The translations under genes and the position numbers were made by a program. Shown piece by piece: positions 8,499-17,351 of a DNA stretch of 64,000 nt. The DNA comes from Arenimonas oryziterrae DSM 21050 = YC6267 (GTDB lineage: Bacteria; Pseudomonadota; Gammaproteobacteria; Xanthomonadales; Xanthomonadaceae). Location: assembly GCF_000420545.1 (NCBI RefSeq), contig NZ_ATVD01000003.1, positions 358,370 to 422,369 of the forward strand, read 5' to 3'. Below the pieces are notes generated by a model. That model did not search any database, was not told where the DNA came from, and saw only the letters and a list, made by a program, of their open reading frames with translations. How positions within the stretch are numbered: the stretch's first letter is position 1; each line of letters opens with the position of its first letter.

Positions 8499-9380
8499 AT
8501 GCCCCGACCGACTTTCCGGCTGTTCGTCCTGCTGCTGCTGACCTGCCTGGCCCTGGGCCTGGGTGCCTGCCGTCGCGAGGTTGTGGCGCCCGGCGACCCG
8601 GTCGCGGCGGTCAAGGGCCTGGCCGAAGCGATCCAGGACAACGACCTGGTGCGTTACTCGCGCCTGTCGGTGCCGCCGGCCCTGCACAAGCAGATGGAGG
8701 AGCGCTGGCACGCCAAGCTCGCGGTGGCGCCGCCGCCGACCGAGAAGGAGCGCGCCGAATTCGCCCGCTGGATGGGCCGGCTCACCGAGCCCGGTGCCGA
8801 AGGCAAGCTCTATCAGTCGCTCGATCCCAAGCTCAAGAAACTCGAGGCCGAGATCGGCTCGCAATGGCCGCTGATGCAGACCACGGCCGGCATCTTCATC
8901 AAGGGCGTCATCAACGCCAATCCCAAGCTCACCGACTCGGAAAAGGCCCACGCCAGCGAAGTCGGCGGTGCCGTGATGGCCTGGTTGCAGCCGCAGGTGC
9001 TCACCGACCGTGCGCGGGCGCGCCAGGCCATGGTGGTGCTCAGCGCGACCGCACGCGAGCTCGATCTGCACACGCTCGAACAGACCCGTCAGCTGGAAAT
9101 GATTCCGGCCTTGGAGAAAGGCGGCGTCCTGCTCAAGGGCCTCAAAGACATGGGCCGCGTGTACGGCATCGACGGCGACGCGGCCCTGGCCGGCGTCAGC
9201 GCCAAGACCATCGCGGCCGACGGCGATTTCGCCACGATGCAGGTCACCTATCCCCTGCTGGGAAAAACCGTGAGTTTCGAAATGCAGTTGATCCGCCGCG
9301 ACGGCCGTTGGTACAGCGCCGACGCCGTGCGTAGTGCCGAAGCCGAGCTGTCGCAGCCGCTGTCGACCGCCGTCCGCTGA
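8499..9380 (+). CDS. Putative lipoprotein of unknown function
   Basis: 293 aa. A hydrophobic signal ends in lipobox LGLGAC (Cys24), so it should be membrane-anchored and face the periplasm. The body is rich in charged helices without a family motif I recognise. The central part (about 90-200) looks all-alpha, and the last 80 residues (DFATMQVTYPLLGKTVSFEM, ending RRDGRWYSADAV) look like a small beta-sheet domain of the kind found in DUF4878/NTF2-like lipoproteins. The ATG at 8499 is the only start giving a lipobox at normal distance. A -10-like TAGATT lies at 8443-8448. plsB starts 8 bp after the stop, so the two are probably cotranscribed. A role in envelope or lipid homeostasis is suggested only by that neighbour. 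Confidence 0.75.
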   Translation: MPRPTFRLFVLLLLTCLALGLGACRREVVAPGDPVAAVKGLAEAIQDNDLVRYSRLSVPPALHKQMEERWHAKLAVAPPPTEKERAEFARWMGRLTEPGAEGKLYQSLDPKLKKLEAEIGSQWPLMQTTAGIFIKGVINANPKLTDSEKAHASEVGGAVMAWLQPQVLTDRARARQAMVVLSATARELDLHTLEQTRQLEMIPALEKGGVLLKGLKDMGRVYGIDGDAALAGVSAKTIAADGDFATMQVTYPLLGKTVSFEMQLIRRDGRWYSADAVRSAEAELSQPLSTAVR

Positions 9381-9388
9381 GTCCGCGC

Positions 9389-11962
9389 ATGACCGAACAA
9401 CCCTCGTTGCCCTTGCCGCCGCCCCCGGCCCCGACGCCGCCGCCGGCGCCCGCGGGCAAACGCGCGCGTCCGCCGCTGTGGGCGCGCCTCATCGAAAAAC
9501 TGCTGGTGCCCTGGATCGAGATCAAGCGCGAACCGGCGGTGCCGCCGTTCACGCTCGACCGGCCGGTCTGCTACGTGCTGGAAAACTACGGCCTGTCGAA
9601 CACGCTGATCCTCGACCGCGCCTGTCGCGAAGCCGGCCTGCCGTCACCGCTGGCGACGCTGCCGGGCGATCCGCTCGGACGCAAACGCGCCTACGTCGCC
9701 CTGTCGCGACGTGGCGGCGGCCTGTGGACGCGGCCCAAGAACAAGAACCACAGCGACGGCCTGTCGCGCCTGCTCATGGCCCACCGCCTGTATCCCGACC
9801 AGGACGTGCAGGTGGTGCCGGTATCGATCTTCGTCGGACGTGCGCCGTCGCGGCAGTCGGGTTGGTTCTCGGTGCTGTTCTCGGAAAACTGGGCACTGGT
9901 CGGCCGCTTCCGCCGCCTGCTCGCGATCCTGCTCAACGGTCGCGACACGGTCGTGCAGTTTTCGCCGAGCGTGCGCGTCTGGGAGATCCTCGACGAGGAC
10001 CTGCCGCACGAGCGCACCGTGCGCAAGGTCTCGCGCATGCTGCGTGCGCATTTCCGCAAGATCCGCTCGGCCGTCATCGGCCCGGACCTGTCGACGCGGC
10101 GCCTGCTGGTCGATCGCGTGCTCGATGCCGAGCCCGTGCGCAAGGCGATCGCCGACCAGGCGCGACGCGACGGCAGCGAGTATCTGGAAGCCTGGAAAAA
10201 AGCCCATGGCTTCGCCTGGGAAATCGCCGCCGACTATTCCAATCCCGTCGTGCGATCGGCCTCGTTCGCGCTGACCGGTTTCTGGAACCGCATCTACGAC
10301 GGCGTCGACGTGCATCACCTCGACAAGCTCAAACAGATCGCGCCCGGCCACGAAGTCGTCTATGTGCCCTGCCACCGCAGCCACATGGACTACCTGCTGC
10401 TCAGCTACCTGCTGTACACGCATGGCATCGTGCCGCCGCACATCGTCGCCGGTATCAACCTCAACATGCCGGTGATCGGCTCGATCCTGCGTCGCGGCGG
10501 CGCGTTCTTCATCCGTCGCAGCATCCGCGGCAACGCCCTGTACGCGGTCGTGCTCGGCGAATACGTCGCGCAGCTGGTCGGCGAAGGCTTTTCGATCGAG
10601 TATTTCATCGAGGGCGGGCGCTCGCGCACCGGCCGTCTGCTGGCGCCCAAGGGCGGCATGATCGCGATGACGCTCAAGGCCTTCCTGCGCGCGCCGCGCC
10701 GGCCGGTGGTGTTCCAGCCCGTGTACATCGGTTACGAAAAGGTCATCGAGGGCAAAAGCTACCTCGACGAACTCACCGGCCAGCCCAAGCAGAAAGAAAC
10801 GATCTGGGCCTTGATCCGCGGCGTGTTCGAAATCCTGCGCGAGCACTACGGCAAGGTCACGGTGAATTTCGGCGAGCCGGTGTTCATGGATGCGATGCTG
10901 GCCAAGAACGCGCCCGACTGGCGCGAAACCGCCGACACCGACGACAAACCGGCCTGGTTCAACGACACCGTCGACGAACTGGCGCACCAGATCCAGGTCA
11001 ACATCAACCGCGCGGCCGACGTCAATCCGATCAACCTGCTGGCGTTGGCGCTGCTGTCCACGCCCAAGCACGCGATGGCCGAAAGCGACCTGCTCGCGCA
11101 GCTGGCCCTGTCGAAAAAACTGCTGGCCGCGCTGCCGTATTCCGACCGCGTGACGGTGACCGCCAAGTCGCCGGAAGAGATCATCGTGTACGGCGAGAAG
11201 ATCGGCGTGCTCACGCGGCGCAAGCATCCGCTCGGCGACGTCATCGGCGTCGAGGGCGAGACGGCGGTGTTGCAGAGTTATTTCCGCAACAACTCGCTGC
11301 ACCTGTTCAGCGCCGCGGCGTGGATCGCGCTGTGCTTCCAGAACAACCGCCGCCTGTCACGCAGCAGCCTGCTGCGTCTGGGCAAGACGATCTATCCGTT
11401 CATCCAGGAAGAGCTGTTCCTGCCCTGGAACGAAGACGAATTCAGCGAGCGCCTCAACGCCACGATCGACCTGTTCATCGCCGAGGGTCTGCTGTCGCAG
11501 GTCAACGAGGGCGAGGACGGTTACATCGCGCGCGGCCCCGGCCAGACCGACGAGGTATTCCGTCTGCGCGCGGTCGCGCACAGTCTGCAGCAGGCCTTCG
11601 AACGCTATTTCATCGCGATCACGACCCTGGTCAAGAACGGCCCGCGCACGCTGTCGGCCGGCGAGCTGGAGACGCTGTGCCATCTCGCCGCGCAGCGTCT
11701 GTCGTTGCTGTACGCGCCGGCGGCGCCGGAATTCTTCGACAAGTCGCTGTTCCGCGGCTTCATCGGCAAGCTGCGCGAACTCAAGCTGGTCTGGCTGTGC
11801 CCGAACGGCAAGCTCGATTTCGATGAGCGCCTGAACACCTGGGAAAAAGATGCCAAGCTGGTGCTGTCGCGCGAGCTGCGCCACACGATCACCAAGATTT
11901 CGCCCGAGGCGGTCAGCAAAGTCGCCGCCGGTGCCGCCGGTGCTGCCGAGAGCAAAGCCTAG
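9389..11962 (+). CDS. plsB: Glycerol-3-phosphate 1-O-acyltransferase PlsB
   Basis: Membrane-bound enzyme that transfers an acyl chain from acyl-ACP or acyl-CoA to sn-glycerol-3-phosphate, the first step of phospholipid synthesis. 857 aa (E. coli 807). Acyltransferase block I is HRSHMD (His329-Asp334). Block II is GGAFFIRRS, block III FIEGGRSRTG, and block IV is in VVFQPVYIGYEKV. The N-terminus carries a low-complexity Pro/Ala stretch (PLPPPPAPTPPPAPAGK) that accounts for part of the extra length, and the C-terminus ends in an Ala/Gly tail. It sits 8 bp downstream of the unknown lipoprotein. Confidence 0.96.
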   Translation: MTEQPSLPLPPPPAPTPPPAPAGKRARPPLWARLIEKLLVPWIEIKREPAVPPFTLDRPVCYVLENYGLSNTLILDRACREAGLPSPLATLPGDPLGRKRAYVALSRRGGGLWTRPKNKNHSDGLSRLLMAHRLYPDQDVQVVPVSIFVGRAPSRQSGWFSVLFSENWALVGRFRRLLAILLNGRDTVVQFSPSVRVWEILDEDLPHERTVRKVSRMLRAHFRKIRSAVIGPDLSTRRLLVDRVLDAEPVRKAIADQARRDGSEYLEAWKKAHGFAWEIAADYSNPVVRSASFALTGFWNRIYDGVDVHHLDKLKQIAPGHEVVYVPCHRSHMDYLLLSYLLYTHGIVPPHIVAGINLNMPVIGSILRRGGAFFIRRSIRGNALYAVVLGEYVAQLVGEGFSIEYFIEGGRSRTGRLLAPKGGMIAMTLKAFLRAPRRPVVFQPVYIGYEKVIEGKSYLDELTGQPKQKETIWALIRGVFEILREHYGKVTVNFGEPVFMDAMLAKNAPDWRETADTDDKPAWFNDTVDELAHQIQVNINRAADVNPINLLALALLSTPKHAMAESDLLAQLALSKKLLAALPYSDRVTVTAKSPEEIIVYGEKIGVLTRRKHPLGDVIGVEGETAVLQSYFRNNSLHLFSAAAWIALCFQNNRRLSRSSLLRLGKTIYPFIQEELFLPWNEDEFSERLNATIDLFIAEGLLSQVNEGEDGYIARGPGQTDEVFRLRAVAHSLQQAFERYFIAITTLVKNGPRTLSAGELETLCHLAAQRLSLLYAPAAPEFFDKSLFRGFIGKLRELKLVWLCPNGKLDFDERLNTWEKDAKLVLSRELRHTITKISPEAVSKVAAGAAGAAESKA

Positions 11963-11974
11963 GCGGCACCGCGC

Positions 11975-12184
11975 TCAGGCATCGAGATCGGGGATCATCT
12001 GGTTTTCCAGATAGCTGATCATGTCCTTGATCTTGAGCTTGCGCTTTTTCAGCCGCTTCACCGACAGCTCGTCGGCTTCGATGCTGGCCGCCAGGCGAGC
12101 GATCGCCTCGTCCAGATCGCGGTGTTCGGTGCGCAGCTCGATGAGCTGGGCGGCGATCTTGGCGGGATCGGGCGGCTGGGACAT
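11975..12184 (-). CDS. DUF465 (YdcH-like) small coiled-coil protein
   Basis: 69 aa. The sequence is largely helical and heptad-like (LIELRTEHRDLDEAIARL, LSVKRLKKRKLKIKD), matching the DUF465/YdcH family of short coiled-coil proteins whose function is unknown. The characteristic KRLKKRKLxIKDxI segment is at residues 43-56. It converges on plsB, with 12 bp between the stops, and is divergent from rdgC. Confidence 0.85.
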   Translation of the reverse strand: MSQPPDPAKIAAQLIELRTEHRDLDEAIARLAASIEADELSVKRLKKRKLKIKDMISYLENQMIPDLDA

Positions 12185-12393
12185 GGCCCTGAGCTTAGCG
12201 CCGTCGGCGCAGTCGCGACAGGGGTAAACTAGCGTCCTGCGTCGCCCGGTTCGGCCCGTCGTTCGACGATCGCCGGTCCTCCCCCTGCCAGTCCGTCTTC
12301 CCGGTGCGAACCGGGGGCCGGATCGTTTTCGGCCCGTCGTGCGGCCGCCGGTGCGTGCCGGTGCGTCGGCGCCATGTTCATCACAGGAATTCC

Positions 12394-13305
12394 ATGTTCT
12401 TTCGCAATCTCACCCTGTTCCGTTTTCCCGTTTCGCTGAAAAAATCCTTCGACAACATCGAAGCCGCACTCGCCGACGCCGTGCTCAAGCCGGTCGGTGT
12501 GCTGGAAATGCAGTCGCGCGGTTTCGTCTCGCCCTTCGGCCGCGACGAGCCGGCGCTGTCGCACGGCGTTGGCAACGCGCTGTGGCTTACGCTTGGCGGC
12601 GAAGACAAGATCCTGCCCGGCTCGGTGGTCAACGACGCGCTCGGCAAGAAGATCGCCGAGATCGAAGGCAAGGAAGGACGCAAACTCGGCGGCAAGGCGC
12701 GCAAGCGTCTCAAGGAAGACCTCGTGCACGAGCTGCTGCCGCGCGCGTTCGTCAAGCCGATGCGGCTCAACGCCAGCCTCGATCTCAAGCTCGGCTTCAT
12801 CGCGGTCGACACCTCCTCGCGCAAATCCGCCGAAGGCTTCGTCAACGAATTGCGGCATGCGATGGGCAGTTTCGCGGCCCTGCCGCTGAACGCCGAAGTC
12901 TCGGTGCGCACGCTGCTGACTGGCTGGATCGCCGGCGAGCCCCTGCCGGAGGGCTTTTCGCTCGGCGACGAATGCGAGCTCAAGGACAGCATCGACGGCG
13001 GCGCGGTGGTGAAGTGCCAGAACCAGGAATTGCTCAGCGACGAGATCAAGAAGCATCTGGATTCGGGCAAACAGGTCACGCGCCTGGCGCTGGTGCTCGA
13101 CGATCACGTGAGTTTCGTGCTCGGCGAGGACCTGGTCGTGCGCAAGCTCAAGTTCCTCGACGGCGCCGTCGACCAGCTCGAAAACACCGAGCGCGAATCC
13201 CTGCACGCCGAACTCGACGCCCGCTATGCGCTGATGTCGGCCGAACTGGCGCGCCTGTTCGTCGTGCTCGAGAAAGCGCTGAAGCTGAGCAAACCCGAGG
13301 AATAA
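12394..13305 (+). CDS. rdgC: Recombination-associated protein RdgC
   Basis: Nucleoid-associated, ring-forming DNA-binding protein that restrains RecA. 303 aa, the same length as E. coli RdgC. The N-terminus MFFRNLTLFRF is diagnostic, and the family segments GFVSPFGRDEPAL and ALPLNAEVSVRTLLTGWIAG are intact. The ATG at 12394 follows ACAGGAATTCC. Upstream in-frame codons lie in non-conserved sequence. The roughly 210 bp upstream carry only a weak -10-like TAAACT (12225-12230). Confidence 0.96.
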   Translation: MFFRNLTLFRFPVSLKKSFDNIEAALADAVLKPVGVLEMQSRGFVSPFGRDEPALSHGVGNALWLTLGGEDKILPGSVVNDALGKKIAEIEGKEGRKLGGKARKRLKEDLVHELLPRAFVKPMRLNASLDLKLGFIAVDTSSRKSAEGFVNELRHAMGSFAALPLNAEVSVRTLLTGWIAGEPLPEGFSLGDECELKDSIDGGAVVKCQNQELLSDEIKKHLDSGKQVTRLALVLDDHVSFVLGEDLVVRKLKFLDGAVDQLENTERESLHAELDARYALMSAELARLFVVLEKALKLSKPEE

Positions 13306-13431
13306 TCGACTCTATTGGCATCCTGCCCGCTCCTGCGTGTGGCGCCGGGGCGGCAAACGGAATTTCAGAAGAGCCCACCGCGCACACGAACCGATCGCGG
13401 CGCTAGAATCGGCCAAACCGGAGACGCGCCC

Positions 13432-13923
13432 ATGTCCCACGACAATGCCGCATTGCTGACCCGCTTCTACACCGCGTTCGCCGCCCTCGATGCCGAGGCG
13501 ATGGCCGACTGCTATGCGCTCGATTCCCATTTCGAGGATCCGGTGTTCAACCTGCGCGGCCGCAACGAGATCGGTGGCATGTGGCGCATGCTCTGCGATG
13601 CGACCCGCGCCAAAGGTCGCGATGCCTGGTCGTTGAGCTTCGACGGCATCAGCGCCGACGCCGCCAGCGGCCGCGCGCATTGGGAAGCGCATTATCGTTT
13701 CAGTGCGACCGGACGCCTGGTGCACAACATCATCGACGGCCAGTTCGTGTTCCGCGATGGCTTCATCGTCAGCCATCGCGACCAGTTCGATTTCCCGCGC
13801 TGGGCCGCGCAGGCCTTGGGCTTCAAGGGCCTGCTGTTGGGCCGCACGCAGTTCCTGCACGACAAGGTGCGGGCGACGGCGGCGGCGAACCTGCAGACCT
13901 TCCTGGCGCGCGCGACGACCTGA
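13432..13923 (+). CDS. NTF2-like / SnoaL-like domain protein
   Basis: 163 aa with the alpha+beta cone fold of the SnoaL/NTF2-like superfamily: N-terminal helices LLTRFYTAFAALDAEAMADC, an acidic pocket segment HFEDPVFNLRGRNEIGGMW, and strand pairs WEAHYRF and HNIIDGQFVFRDGFI. Family members are small-molecule binders or isomerase/hydrolase-like enzymes; no substrate is evident here. The ATG at 13432 has GGAG 8 nt upstream, and a -10-like TAGAAT lies at 13404-13409. The stop overlaps the next start (TGATG at 13921-13925), so it is coupled to the metalloprotein gene. Confidence 0.85.
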   Translation: MSHDNAALLTRFYTAFAALDAEAMADCYALDSHFEDPVFNLRGRNEIGGMWRMLCDATRAKGRDAWSLSFDGISADAASGRAHWEAHYRFSATGRLVHNIIDGQFVFRDGFIVSHRDQFDFPRWAAQALGFKGLLLGRTQFLHDKVRATAAANLQTFLARATT

Positions 13924-14684
13924 TGGCCTGGCTGCGTTTCCTCGAGCCCAAACCCGCGCAGGAACAACGCATGCTGGTGCTGCGCAGCGGCGAGGCGGTG
14001 CCTGTGCGTTGGGTGCGCGATGCGCGCGCGCGCCGGCTGCGCCTGATCGTCGGCGACAAGGGCGTGCGCCTGACGCTGCCGCGCAGCGCGTCGATCAAGC
14101 TGGCCGAGCAGTTCCTGTTTGAACATCGCGACTGGCTGCAGGCGCAGTTGGCTAAACTGCCGGTCATCGACACGCGGCCGTTTTCGCGCGACCACGACCA
14201 GCATCTGTTGCTGCGCGGCGAACGCGTGCCGATCCTTTGGTCCGAAGGCCGCTACACGCGGGTCACCGGCGAGACGCACGGCATCACGGTCGCCTGCGCG
14301 GCGAAAGCGACCGACAAACAGCTGCGGGCGGCGCTGCGCGATTTCTACAGCCAGCAGGCGCGCGCCGATATCGGCCAGTGGCTGCCGCGCTATCTGCCGC
14401 AACTGCCGCGGCCGCCGTCGAGTTTCCGCCTGCGCGCGCTGTCGTCGCTGTGGGGCTCGCTCGCCCCCGACGATGCGCTGTCGCTGGACCTGTCGCTGGT
14501 GCTGGGCCGTCCGAGCGCGTTCGAATACGTGCTCGTGCACGAACTTTGCCATCTCATCCATCGCGACCATTCGCGGCGCTTCTGGCGCGAGGTCGAAGCT
14601 CGCTGCCCCGACTGGCACGACGCCCGCGACTACCTGCACGGCGAAGGCCTGATGCTGAAATCCGAGCTGCGCCGCCTGGCCTGA
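13923..14684 (+). CDS. YgjP-like (DUF45/M48-type) metallopeptidase-domain protein
   Basis: 253 aa. The C-terminal part has the zinc motif HELCH (His206-Glu207...His210) followed by LIHRDHSRRFW and ARCPDW, the signature of the YgjP/DUF45 group related to M48 and WLM peptidases. The N-terminal half (VRWVRDARARRLRLIVGDKG) is the usual beta-rich lead of that family. There is no signal peptide, so it is cytoplasmic. The ATG overlaps the stop of the upstream SnoaL-like gene. Substrate and proteolytic activity are not established for the family. Confidence 0.88.
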   Translation: MAWLRFLEPKPAQEQRMLVLRSGEAVPVRWVRDARARRLRLIVGDKGVRLTLPRSASIKLAEQFLFEHRDWLQAQLAKLPVIDTRPFSRDHDQHLLLRGERVPILWSEGRYTRVTGETHGITVACAAKATDKQLRAALRDFYSQQARADIGQWLPRYLPQLPRPPSSFRLRALSSLWGSLAPDDALSLDLSLVLGRPSAFEYVLVHELCHLIHRDHSRRFWREVEARCPDWHDARDYLHGEGLMLKSELRRLA

Positions 14685-14763
14685 GCCGACCGCGGCCGCT
14701 GCCGGCCGGCGCTGACGTTGCCCTGTCTGCGGCGCGATGGCCGCCCTGCCTGCCGGAGGCCCC

Positions 14764-15258
14764 ATGAACGCCGCGATGATCGTCCGTCCCTGTCTTGTTG
14801 TCCTCGTTGTCGGCCTGGCCGCCTGCGGCCACAGCGAAACGCCCGCGCCCACGCCGGCCGCGCCGGCGACACCGGTCGCGGGTACCGCCGCGCCGCCGCC
14901 GAAGGAAGAACACATCGACATCGGCGGCATGAAGGTCGACAGCGGCGCCGACGTCGCCCTGCCCAAGGATTTCCCCGCCGATATCCCGCTGCCGCCCGGC
15001 GCCCACCTCACCGATGCGATCAGCATGGGCAAGATCCAGATCGTCGCGTTCACGCTGTCGAGCGATCCGGCGGCGACGTTCGCGACGATGTTGCCGCTGT
15101 ATGAGGCGCAGGGCTGGAAGAACAGCACGCGCGTCGGCGGTCAGCCGGTCATGGCCAGCGATGGCTTCGAAAAGGACGGAAGGCATCTGATCTACACCGT
15201 CGTCGCCGATGGCGGCGGCAGCAAAGTGTCGCTGCGCCACTACCCGCCGGCGCAGTAG
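14764..15258 (+). CDS. Small lipoprotein of unknown function
   Basis: 164 aa. Lipobox VGLAAC (Cys21) is followed by a Pro/Ala linker (residues 27-48) and a compact C-terminal domain of about 110 residues (FPADIPLPPGAHLTDAISMG, then LYEAQGWKN). The latter resembles periplasmic domains that recognise short hydrophobic patterns, but I cannot name the family. A strong Shine-Dalgarno GGAGG (14755-14759) fixes the start at 14764. It converges with the hydrolase gene, 6 bp apart. Confidence 0.8.
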   Translation: MNAAMIVRPCLVVLVVGLAACGHSETPAPTPAAPATPVAGTAAPPPKEEHIDIGGMKVDSGADVALPKDFPADIPLPPGAHLTDAISMGKIQIVAFTLSSDPAATFATMLPLYEAQGWKNSTRVGGQPVMASDGFEKDGRHLIYTVVADGGGSKVSLRHYPPAQ

Positions 15259-15264
15259 GCGCGC

Positions 15265-16110
15265 TCAGGTCGCCAGGAATTCGCGCAGCGGCTCGGCGAC
15301 GCGCGCCGCCTGTTCCATGTGCAGATGATGGCCGCCGGCAATGACCTGCACGCGGCCGTCGCGCAACTGCGCGAGCCGGCCGGCGCGGATTTCGGGATTG
15401 AAATACGGTGGCGCCGGATCGGCGGCGATGACCAGCACCGGGGCTTCGATCGCGCGCAGCCAGCTCTGCACGAAGGCCTCGCCGGTGCGCACATGCGTGG
15501 GCAGGGTCAGGCGCGCATCGCTGCGCCAGGCGAAGCCGTCCTCGAGCGGCCGCAGGTTGCGCTCGACGATCAGGCGCGCGGCCTCGCGCGTCATCTTCGA
15601 AGCGGCCAGGCGCGCATCCACGGCGGTGTCGAGGTCGGGGATCTTGCGCGGCGCGCGCGTGGTGTCCAGCGCCCGTCGCGCCGCGACTGCCTGGCGTAGA
15701 CGCGGACCGGCCTCGTCGGCGATGCCCGAGATCGGACCGAGCGCTTCGATGAGTGCGAGTTTTTCCACGCGTTCCGGCGCCGAGGCCGCGACCACGGTCG
15801 CGATCGCGCCGCCCATCGAATGGCCGAGCAGATGCGCGCGTTGCCAGCCGAGCGCATCGAGCGCATCGAGCACATCGTGGATCCAGTCGACGAAGACATA
15901 GTCGTAGCCGGGCAGGCGATGCGCGCTGGCGCCGTGGCCGGGCAGATCGAGCGCGACAAGATCGAACATCGGCAACTGCGCCTGCAGCGGCAGGAAGCTC
16001 GCGGCATTGTCCAGCCAGCCGTGCAGGGCGAGCACGCGCGGCCCGCCGGGCGTACCGCCGCGCAGCGCGGCGATCGGACCGCGGGCGGTATCGAGAAAGA
16101 CTTCCTGCAT
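15265..16110 (-). CDS. Alpha/beta-hydrolase fold protein
   Basis: 281 aa, cytoplasmic. The oxyanion-hole motif is LHGWLDNAASF, the nucleophile elbow is GHSMGG, the acid lies near APVLVIAADPAPP, and the catalytic His is in GGHHLHME. This is the arrangement of esterases and haloperoxidase-like hydrolases; the substrate is unknown. The ATG at 16110 has AGGA 8 nt upstream; earlier in-frame codons give non-conserved basic sequence overlapping the hemH 3' region. It lies 115 bp downstream of hemH on the same strand and could be cotranscribed. Confidence 0.88.
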   Translation of the reverse strand: MQEVFLDTARGPIAALRGGTPGGPRVLALHGWLDNAASFLPLQAQLPMFDLVALDLPGHGASAHRLPGYDYVFVDWIHDVLDALDALGWQRAHLLGHSMGGAIATVVAASAPERVEKLALIEALGPISGIADEAGPRLRQAVAARRALDTTRAPRKIPDLDTAVDARLAASKMTREAARLIVERNLRPLEDGFAWRSDARLTLPTHVRTGEAFVQSWLRAIEAPVLVIAADPAPPYFNPEIRAGRLAQLRDGRVQVIAGGHHLHMEQAARVAEPLREFLAT

Positions 16111-16225
16111 CACGAGGATCCTGGGCGAAGAGTGACGGGTACGCGCCGGCGGTGCATGACAGCGGGCGCGCCCAAGACGGTCAAGGGCCATTCCCGACAG
16201 CGGCTGGCGCTTGCCGCCCGCCGGA

Positions 16226-17236
16226 TCACTGCGGCCAGCCGCTCGCATGCCGGCGCGCGAGATGCGCCAGGGCCGCGACATGCGCCGGCTGTGCATTCAG
16301 CGCGGGAATGTAGCGCAGGGTCTCGCCGCCGGCCTGCCGGAAGCCGTCGGCATTGGCGATCGCGATTTCCTCGAGCGTCTCCAGGCAGTCCACCGCGAAA
16401 CCGGGACAGACGACGTCGACCGTTTTCACGCCGGCCTTCGCCAGCGCGGCGAGCGTGTGATCGGTGGCCGGACCCAGCCAGGGCTCGCGGCCGAAACGCG
16501 ACTGATACGTCAGCTGCCACTGGTCTTCGCCGAGTCCCAGTCGCTGCGCAAGCAGGCGTGCGCCAGTCTCGCATTGCTGCTGATAGGGATCGCCGGCGCG
16601 CACGAATCGTTCGGGCAGACCGTGGAAGGAGATCAGCAGTTTTTCGCCGCGACCGTGCAGGTCCCAGAAATTTTCCACGCTCGCCTCGAGGGCATCGAGC
16701 CAGCCTTCGTCGCGGTGGTAGTCGTTGATCAGGCGCAACTCGGGCAGGCGTCGCCACTGCGCCAGTTCGGCCATGACCGCATCGTGTGCCGAGGCCACCG
16801 TGCTCGCCGAATACTGCGGATACAGGGGCAAAACCAGCACGCGTTCGACACCGCGTGCCTGCAGGGCCTGCAAGGTTTCGGATACGGCGGGCTTTCCGTA
16901 GCGCATGGCCAGGCGCACGTCGAACTCGGGCAACTGCGCCTGCAGCGCCTGCGCGAGCTCCTGGCTGAGCACCAGCAAGGGCGAGCCCTGCGCCGTCCAG
17001 ACGCGCGCGTAGTTGCGCGCGACCTTGCGCGCGCGCAGCGGCAGGATCACGCCGTGCAGGATCGGGCACCACAGCCAGCGGGTCAGATCGACGACGCGAT
17101 AATCGTGCAGGAATTGCCCCAGATAGCGGCGCACCGCCCGCGGCGTGGCCGCGTCGGGCGTGCCCAGGTTCACCAGCAATAGGGCGGTGCGGCTGGCGGG
17201 CGTCGGCGGCGTGCCGTCGCGAAAGCGGGAGGTCAT
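16226..17236 (-). CDS. hemH: Ferrochelatase HemH
   Basis: Inserts ferrous iron into protoporphyrin IX, the last step of heme synthesis. 336 aa from the ATG at 17236, preceded by CGGAACG. A TTG at 17263 would add 9 residues. The N-terminal block is ALLLVNLGTPDA. The catalytic His205 is in SFHGLPER, and the acidic partner Glu286 is in DCLETLEE. The YPQYSAST segment is intact. Signature and length match Gammaproteobacterial HemH. Confidence 0.96.
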   Translation of the reverse strand: MTSRFRDGTPPTPASRTALLLVNLGTPDAATPRAVRRYLGQFLHDYRVVDLTRWLWCPILHGVILPLRARKVARNYARVWTAQGSPLLVLSQELAQALQAQLPEFDVRLAMRYGKPAVSETLQALQARGVERVLVLPLYPQYSASTVASAHDAVMAELAQWRRLPELRLINDYHRDEGWLDALEASVENFWDLHGRGEKLLISFHGLPERFVRAGDPYQQQCETGARLLAQRLGLGEDQWQLTYQSRFGREPWLGPATDHTLAALAKAGVKTVDVVCPGFAVDCLETLEEIAIANADGFRQAGGETLRYIPALNAQPAHVAALAHLARRHASGWPQ

Positions 17237-17351
17237 GGATACGTTCCGGAACGTTTGCGGCAAAATACCATCCCAGTACGTGAAGCCGATGGACTCACCC
17301 CGGATTCATGCCCCGGGGCGATACTGACCCCTTGCCCCCTGGAGACCCCCC

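Noticed and set aside
13306..13431. Small gene between rdgC and the SnoaL-like protein
   Set aside because: The gap is only 126 bp, the frames there lack ribosome binding sites, and the promoter-like TAGAAT fits a leader instead.
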